DNA of 5,884 bases from Nitrospirota bacterium. Its GTDB lineage: Bacteria > Nitrospirota > 9FT-COMBO-42-15 > HDB-SIOI813. Location: contig JAHFER010000112.1 of the NCBI GenBank assembly GCA_023248365.1, positions 1-5,884 on the forward strand. Reading direction: 5' to 3'. Shown here one piece after another: positions 4,571 through 5,884 of this stretch; the first letter of the stretch is position 1, and each line of letters starts with the position of its first letter. The translations under genes and the position numbers were made by a program. The notes below the pieces were generated by a model. The model did no database searches. It was not told the DNA's origin and saw only the letters and a list, made by a program, of their open reading frames with translations.

Positions 4571-5884
4571 TTAAGGAGAATGAAAATACCCCCCTTGCCC
4601 CCCCTTATAAAGGGGGGGCGGGGAGTGAGAGGTTGGTTTCGGATGTGATTGACAGCAGTACACGGAAGATTATCTACGGATGGTTGACCTTTGCCATTTC
4701 ATCACTGATATTTGCAGGTATCTTTGCATTTCTCGTAGTAATGTCAAGGACGCCGGTTATTTTCAATCTTTTCCCGAGGACAGATTATATTCGTGTGGCC
4801 CTAGTGGGACATGTGATCCTGTCTTTTGTAATCTGGTTCCTTGCATTTGAAGGGCTGTTGTGGACCCTCACAAGCACAGTTTTCCTGCGAAGGGGACTGT
4901 TCTGCAAACATTCAGGATGGGCAGGACTTCTGCTTGCCATCTCAGGAACAATATTAGTGGTTATTACTGCAATTGCAGGGCTTGGAGAACCTAAGTTTGT
5001 TAATTACATACCAGTATTAACTCATCCGGTCTTTTATGCAGGACTTATACTTCTGTTTGCAGGTATGACCATTACGCTTTTAAATACCTTTTTAACTGTA
5101 TTTACGGCGTGGAGAGAAAAGACATACGAAGGCCGTCTGCCGCTGTTTACCTACGGGATGTTAATATCAGGCACCGCGTTTATGAGTGCAGTTACCTGTT
5201 TTGCACTGTCATATTATTTCCATATACTTTCACCTTTAAGAAAAATTCCAGTTAACCTTGAAACCCTCTTCTGGGGCGGCGGGCATATTCAGCAGTTCAC
5301 AAATACTATTACAATGGTTACAGTATGGCTTTTTATGACATACATCGTATTTAAAAAAATGCCGGTTAAAGAGACCTTTTCAAAGCTACTCTTCACATTC
5401 TATCTGATATTTATTCTTCCGGCGCCGTTTATCTATTTCTTATACGATACCTCCAGCCTTGAATATACAAGGGCATTTACAAAGCTAATGGAATACGGTC
5501 TTGGACCATCTACAGGTATTTTTGCGATTGCCATACTTTTTACAATTGTATCAAAAGGTGTGAGAGAACTCCCGTGGAGAAAACCTGAGTTTTCCTCACT
5601 CGTACTTTCAATGTTTTTATTCGCACTCGGGGGCATAATCTCACTTACCATATACGGATATAACACAAAGATACCTGCGCACTATCATGGCGCAATAGGC
5701 GGCGTAACTATCGCCTTTATGGGATTTACAAATTATGTATTTTCCCTCCTGAAAAAGGATACGGCAATTAGTAAACTTGCTGTTGTATACCCTTATGTCT
5801 ATGGTGTCGGCCAGTCGCTCTTTGTGATAGGTATGTTCATCGCGGGTTCACACGGAGTTGCAAGAAAGACCTTTGGAGCAGCCC
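4567..5884 (+). CDS. CuB-less heme-copper subunit I paralogue, 3' end missing
   Basis: The ATG at 4567 overlaps the previous stop (ATGA), with GGGAG at 4557-4561 as ribosome site. 439 codons are visible without a stop; about 55 more are expected by comparison with the upstream paralogue. About 11 transmembrane helices are visible. It aligns along its length with the 504-aa subunit I: F-W-G-G-G-H240-I-Q-Q-F against F-W-A-L-G-H230-S-T-Q-Q, and H372-Y-H374-G-A-I-G-G against H384-F-H386-A-T-V-V-G-G. H82 on helix II matches H68, and E95 matches E81. Heme ligands therefore look intact. Helix VII reads L-P-A-P-F-I-Y-F-L-Y-D where His-His should be, so two of three CuB ligands are absent, and F244 stands at the Tyr/Gln position. 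Residues 1-26 have no counterpart and include a translated palindrome; GTG at 4645 (V27) is an alternative start. A heme-only electron-transfer, quinol-binding or structural role is inferred. Ordinary annotation might call it cytochrome c oxidase subunit I-like. Confidence 0.85.
   Translation, partial: MIKENENTPLAPPYKGGAGSERLVSDVIDSSTRKIIYGWLTFAISSLIFAGIFAFLVVMSRTPVIFNLFPRTDYIRVALVGHVILSFVIWFLAFEGLLWTLTSTVFLRRGLFCKHSGWAGLLLAISGTILVVITAIAGLGEPKFVNYIPVLTHPVFYAGLILLFAGMTITLLNTFLTVFTAWREKTYEGRLPLFTYGMLISGTAFMSAVTCFALSYYFHILSPLRKIPVNLETLFWGGGHIQQFTNTITMVTVWLFMTYIVFKKMPVKETFSKLLFTFYLIFILPAPFIYFLYDTSSLEYTRAFTKLMEYGLGPSTGIFAIAILFTIVSKGVRELPWRKPEFSSLVLSMFLFALGGIISLTIYGYNTKIPAHYHGAIGGVTIAFMGFTNYVFSLLKKDTAISKLAVVYPYVYGVGQSLFVIGMFIAGSHGVARKTFGAA
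4589..4619. repeat. C/G-tract palindrome inside the N-terminal coding region
   Basis: GCCCCCCCTT-ATA-AAGGGGGGGC (4597-4606 and 4610-4619) is a perfect 10-bp stem with a 3-nt loop, preceded by a further CCCCCCTT at 4589-4596. It is translated as roughly T8-P-L-A-P-P-Y-K-G-G-A18 of the CuB-less paralogue. It looks like a small palindromic element inserted in frame. Its C6, C7 and G7 runs are prone to slippage or to sequencing error. Confidence 0.65.

Noticed and set aside
1..5884. CRISPR array, tRNA, rRNA, transposase or attachment site
   Set aside because: No regularly spaced repeats, tRNA-like folds, rRNA stretches or transposase-like products were seen on either strand.

Overview
The window comes from a Gram-negative-type bacterium. 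It has Sec signal peptides, a periplasmic c-type cytochrome, G-rich Shine-Dalgarno sites such as GGGGGTGA, and moderately AT-rich DNA with very AT-rich intergenic stretches. The lineage cannot be fixed from this sequence; an uncultured Nitrospirota or Thermodesulfobacteriota-like organism is only a weak guess.

Layout: (1) Positions 1-1085, minus strand: the N-terminal 361 codons of a secreted, cysteine-rich protein with tandem DUF1566/Lcl-type units, running off the left edge. (2) Positions 1086-1376: a divergent AT-rich intergenic region with a candidate sigma70-type promoter facing each way and an inverted repeat just before the next gene. (3) Positions 1377-1706, plus: a small secreted class I cytochrome c. 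(4) Positions 1707-1981: a GC-rich hairpin and further palindromes, then a perfect 18-bp palindrome placed like a class II FNR/CRP-family activator site in front of the next operon. (5) Positions 1982-5884, plus: a respiratory operon running off the right edge. Its genes are a 51-aa one-helix protein, a CuA-bearing subunit II, a B-type (ba3-like) heme-copper subunit I, a 40-aa one-helix protein resembling ba3 subunit IIa, and a second, divergent subunit I paralogue.

How the genes fit together: the cytochrome c could pass electrons to the CuA centre of subunit II and on to the hemes of subunit I. Subunit I keeps all six metal-binding histidines, but the cross-linked tyrosine of oxygen-reducing oxidases is replaced by glutamine (H230-S-T-Q-Q234). 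That is a trait of nitric oxide reductase-like members of the superfamily rather than of true cytochrome c oxidases. The second paralogue keeps the heme-ligand histidines but has lost the helix VII His-His pair, so it should not bind CuB. A Tyr-less heme-copper reductase co-encoded with a CuB-less, heme-only paralogue is the most interesting content of the window. Its reaction (NO reduction, O2 reduction or something else) is not settled by sequence alone.
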